A stretch of DNA of 64,000 bases, from the NCBI GenBank assembly GCA_963819385.1, contig CAWFVV010000002.1, forward strand, positions 496,001 through 560,000, in the 5' to 3' direction. The DNA is from JAVDCA01 sp963819385. GTDB taxonomy: Bacteria > Pseudomonadota > Alphaproteobacteria > Rhizobiales > Xanthobacteraceae. Position numbers and translations under genes: made by a program. The notes under the pieces are model-generated. The model had not been told where the DNA came from. It saw only the letters and a list, made by a program, of their open reading frames with translations, and did no database searches. The stretch's first letter is position 1; every line of letters begins with the position of its first letter. Positions 61,551-64,000 of this stretch are shown here, one piece after another.

Positions 61551-62562
61551 CTACCGCGTACGCCGCACGATGTCCTGGATCTTCTTCATGGTCTCGGGGC
61601 GCTTGGCGATCCAGCCGTCCTCGTCGTAGTCGACGAGCTTGAGCGCCGAGAGCTGCGGCATCCCGCCCGGCAGCTTGGAGAAGTCGACGTCCTGCCGCGC
61701 GGGGCGGCGGAACGCGAAGCGCAGGATTGCCTCGTTCACGTCCTTGCGCGTCACGAAGTCGACGAACTTCTTGGCGGCATCCGGGTTCGGACCGCCCTTG
61801 ATGATGCCGACGCCTTCCATCTGCGCGATCGTGCCGTCCTTCGGGTAGATGACCCTCTCGGGCGCGCCGTTCGAGGCCCACAGATAGCCCGCATATTCGA
61901 GCGAGATGCCGAGCGGGAATTCGCCGTTGCCGACGCCCTGGAACACCAGGCTCGAGCGGTTGAGCACCTTGGTGTTGGCGAGGAGCTGCCCGACCCTGTC
62001 CCAGCCCGCATCGCCGCCCCACATCTGCGCCAGCATCGTCAGCGTCGAATAGGCCGAGCCGGAATTCGCCGGGTCCGTGAAGGCGACCTTGTCCTTCCAT
62101 TTCGCATCGAGCAGGTCGGCCCAGCCCGCCGGCCCCGCGTCGGCGGGCAGCGCCTTGGTGTTCTGCAGGATCACCAGCAGGTGCAGGTTGGTGCCGATCC
62201 ACGCGTCATCGGGATCGCGGTACGCGGCGGGCGTCGCCGCCTTGTTCTGCGACGCATAGGGCGCAAGCAGCGCCTTGTTGGCGGCGAGCAGCGCACGGCT
62301 CACGCCGATCACGGCGTCGCCCAGCGGATGCTCACGCTCCGACGAAATGCGGCGAAACAACACGCCCGACCCTGCCTCCACGGGCTCGACCTGGATGCCC
62401 GTCTCCTTGGTGAAGGCCTCGAACATGAAGTGATTGAGGTTCGAACTCGTTCGCCGTGTAGACGACGAGCTTGTTTTGCGCCGCCGCGGGCGTCGCGCCC
62501 GCGAGCGCGAGGGCGGCGAGCGACAGGAGGAGCGTGCGGCGAGCGGGCAGACGAACAGGCAT
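61551..62562 (-). pseudogene. ABC importer periplasmic binding protein (Fe(III)/thiamine/phosphonate class), one frameshift
   Basis: The ATG at 62562 (GGAGG upstream) gives the signal RRTLLLSLAALALAGATPAAAQ and KLVVYTANEFE. Near 62447 the frame moves to NHFMFEAFTKETGIQVEPVEAGSG, then WADLLDAKWKDKVAFTDPANSG, LEYAGYLWASNGAP and IIKGGPNPDAAKKFVDFV. About 337 residues of the extracellular-binding class 6 fold. Adjacent Tyr pairs used for iron are not evident. First transport gene of the minus-strand set. Confidence 0.82.
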
Positions 62563-62643
62563 GGGACCTCCGCGAGGACCGGGGAAAGCGGCGGCAAAAC
62601 CGTATACGAACGACGACGGAAAACAATAAGCCTGCGGCAACGC

Positions 62644-62730
62644 GCGTAGGATGGGTTGAGCGCAGCGAAACCCATCACCTATGCGTCGACCGTCACAGCG
62701 ATGGGTTTCGCTGCGCTCAACCCATCCTAC
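62644..62730. repeat. Family A palindromic repeat, copy 5
   Basis: GTAGGATGGGTTGAGCGCAG and CTGCGCTCAACCCATCCTAC are perfect complements of 20 bases. On the minus strand its GTAG end supplies the TAG stop of the aminotransferase gene. Confidence 0.88.
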
Positions 62731-63884
62731 GACTCCCCCAGCACCCGCGCCGCCGCAGCAACTCCCGCCCCCGCCTCCGGCGCGCGGCCGAGGTCGCGCA
62801 GCGTGCATTCGAGATAATACAAATCCGCCAGAACATCCGCCGGCCCGATCGCGCCCATGGTGCCGATGCGGATGACGCGATTGTCGAGCTTGGTGCGCTG
62901 GCTCACGATCACGGTGCGATATTTGTTGTACATGTGCCGCACGATGGTGCCGCCGTCGAGGCCGTCGGGAACGCGGCCGACCGTCACGGTCGCCGAGAAA
63001 TTCCTCGCCGGAAAACTCGGAAAACCAAGCGCCGCGAAGCCCGCGCGCAACGCCGCGGCGAGCCGCGCATGCCGCGCCAGCACCGCGGCCAGCCCCTCCT
63101 CCTCGATCATGCGCAGCGCCTCGCTTAAGCCCACGATCAGCGTCACCGGCGGCGTGAACGGCGTCTCGTTCTTCTCCAGCGCGCTCTTCGCGCGGCGGAA
63201 ATCGAGCAGGAAGCGCGGCACGCCGTGCGCGGCCGCGATCACGCGCATGGCTTTGCCGTTCACCGCCGCGACCGCGAGCCCGGGCGGGCACATCAGCGAC
63301 TTCTGCGAGGCCGTGACCAGGACGTCGACGCCCCACGCGTCCATGCGCATCTCGACGCCGCCGACGCCGGAGACCGAGTCGACCACCAGGAGCGTGTCGC
63401 TGCCGCGCAGCGCCGCGCCGATCGCCGCAAGATCCGCCACCACCCCGGTCGCGCTCTCGTTGTGCACCACCACGACCGCACGAAAGGCCTTCGCGTTGAT
63501 CCGCCCCGCGATCTCGTTCGCGTCCGGCGCCTCGCCCCACGGCACGATCATACGCTCGACCGTGACCGGCAGCGTCGCGGCGATCGACGCGAACCGCTCG
63601 CCGAACTGGCCGTTCTCGACCACCAGCACCGCATCGCCGGCCGAGAGCACGTTGACCAGCGCCGCCTCCATGCCGCCGGTGCCCGACGCCCCGAGCAGGA
63701 AGACGTCGCCCGTGGTGCCGATGATCCCGCGCAGCCCCTGCGTCACCTCGGCGAGGATCGCGCGGAATTCCGGCCCGCGATGCGAGATCATCGGCAGCGC
63801 GCAGGCCGCCCGCACGCGATCCGGCACCGCCGCGGGGCCGGGCATGCGCAGACGATAGTCGGCGGGAATGGACGTGTTGGTCAT
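62727..63884 (-). CDS. Class V PLP-dependent aminotransferase (alanine/serine-glyoxylate type)
   Basis: The protein has 385 residues. YRLRMPGPAAVPDRVRAA, ISHRGPEFRAIL, FLLGASGTGGMEAAL, HNESATGVV, VVDSVSGVGG and the PLP lysine in VTASQKSLMCPPG are all present, with a C-terminal Arg for the carboxylate in KLDNRVIRIGTMG. It is in line with the ABC importer genes downstream, so it may act on the imported amine. The family pattern resembles serine-glyoxylate aminotransferases rather than PhnW, though an aminophosphonate role is not excluded. Confidence 0.87.
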   Translation of the reverse strand: MTNTSIPADYRLRMPGPAAVPDRVRAACALPMISHRGPEFRAILAEVTQGLRGIIGTTGDVFLLGASGTGGMEAALVNVLSAGDAVLVVENGQFGERFASIAATLPVTVERMIVPWGEAPDANEIAGRINAKAFRAVVVVHNESATGVVADLAAIGAALRGSDTLLVVDSVSGVGGVEMRMDAWGVDVLVTASQKSLMCPPGLAVAAVNGKAMRVIAAAHGVPRFLLDFRRAKSALEKNETPFTPPVTLIVGLSEALRMIEEEGLAAVLARHARLAAALRAGFAALGFPSFPARNFSATVTVGRVPDGLDGGTIVRHMYNKYRTVIVSQRTKLDNRVIRIGTMGAIGPADVLADLYYLECTLRDLGRAPEAGAGVAAAARVLGES

Positions 63885-63941
63885 GTGGTGGCTTTCCGCG
63901 GGTTTCGTCGCACGAAGCGATGTGAGGTAAGCACTGCGGTT

Positions 63942-64000
63942 GCTCCCTCTCCCCCGCTTGCGGGGGAGAGCCGGAGAGGGGGAAGCCGCTTGCTCATGCA
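63942..64000. repeat. Family C-related palindrome, cut by window end
   Basis: GCTCCCTCTCCCCCGCTTGC, GGGGGAGAGCCGGAGAGG and GGGAAGCCGCTTGCTC repeat the left half of the element at 60138. Confidence 0.8.

Noticed and set aside
62727..63884. PhnW (2-aminoethylphosphonate:pyruvate aminotransferase) assignment
   Set aside because: The N-terminal and active-site blocks look more like alanine/serine-glyoxylate aminotransferases; context alone is not enough for the name.

Overview
This 64 kb window is high-GC DNA from an alphaproteobacterium, most likely of the Rhizobiales (Hyphomicrobiales) near Bradyrhizobium, Pseudolabrys or Xanthobacteraceae. The evidence is cysE followed by a DUF3126-type gene, a small membrane protein typical of that order, four stand-alone Bug-type solute receptors, a RES-Xre pair, and five or more families of long inverted repeats between genes. 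No rRNA, tRNA, CRISPR array or phage core was seen. The content is catabolic and accessory.

Layout. 0-8 kb: a truncated flavin monooxygenase, a disrupted ABC-type binding protein, UbiD decarboxylase, MBL hydrolase, DUF4189 protein, Bug receptor, SRPBCC protein and ArsR regulator. 8.2-9.7 kb: an IS4-family element inserted in a palindromic repeat, with 11-bp target duplications. 9.8-15.3 kb: GNAT acetyltransferase, then a small membrane protein and a 920-residue caspase-like membrane protein, bounded on both sides by Bug-gene 3' ends. 15.6-21.5 kb: quinone oxidoreductase, then a three-gene cassette (His-rich exported peptide, DUF6065-like protein, TPR protein) present twice in tandem. 21.6-29.1 kb: Bug receptor, methyltransferase, dihaem cytochrome c, HicB relic pair, serine hydrolase, two tail-collar proteins and an OYE reductase.

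29.2-34.6 kb is the clearest pathway. It holds a split B12-dependent mutase (large and small subunits), its MeaB-type GTPase chaperone and an acyl-CoA ligase, with a divergent GntR regulator and an operator palindrome. Active-site residues Ile91 and Asp118 match the 2-hydroxyisobutyryl-CoA mutase type, so the operon probably activates 2-hydroxyisobutyrate and converts it to 3-hydroxybutyryl-CoA.

34.6-43 kb: RES-Xre toxin-antitoxin, gamma-carbonic anhydrase, small membrane proteins, DUF3126, cysE, two alpha/beta hydrolases and a His/Asn-rich beta/gamma-crystallin protein. 43.1-46.6 kb: a zinc-finger protein, FAD monooxygenase, MetE-like protein and enol-lactonase-like hydrolase, dense with single-base indels. 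46.7-51.4 kb: Bug receptor, an SDR lacking YxxxK, an FMN/FeS/FAD reductase and LysR. 51.8-55.8 kb: small secreted protein and a MacA-MacB exporter whose MacB carries a translated palindromic repeat. 56-64 kb: AraC regulator, receiver protein, YfcE-like phosphoesterase, then a binding-protein ABC importer with a class V aminotransferase.

About a dozen genes carry single-base frameshifts although both sides remain well conserved. Consensus errors are at least as likely as true decay, and these genes are marked as disrupted with that caveat.
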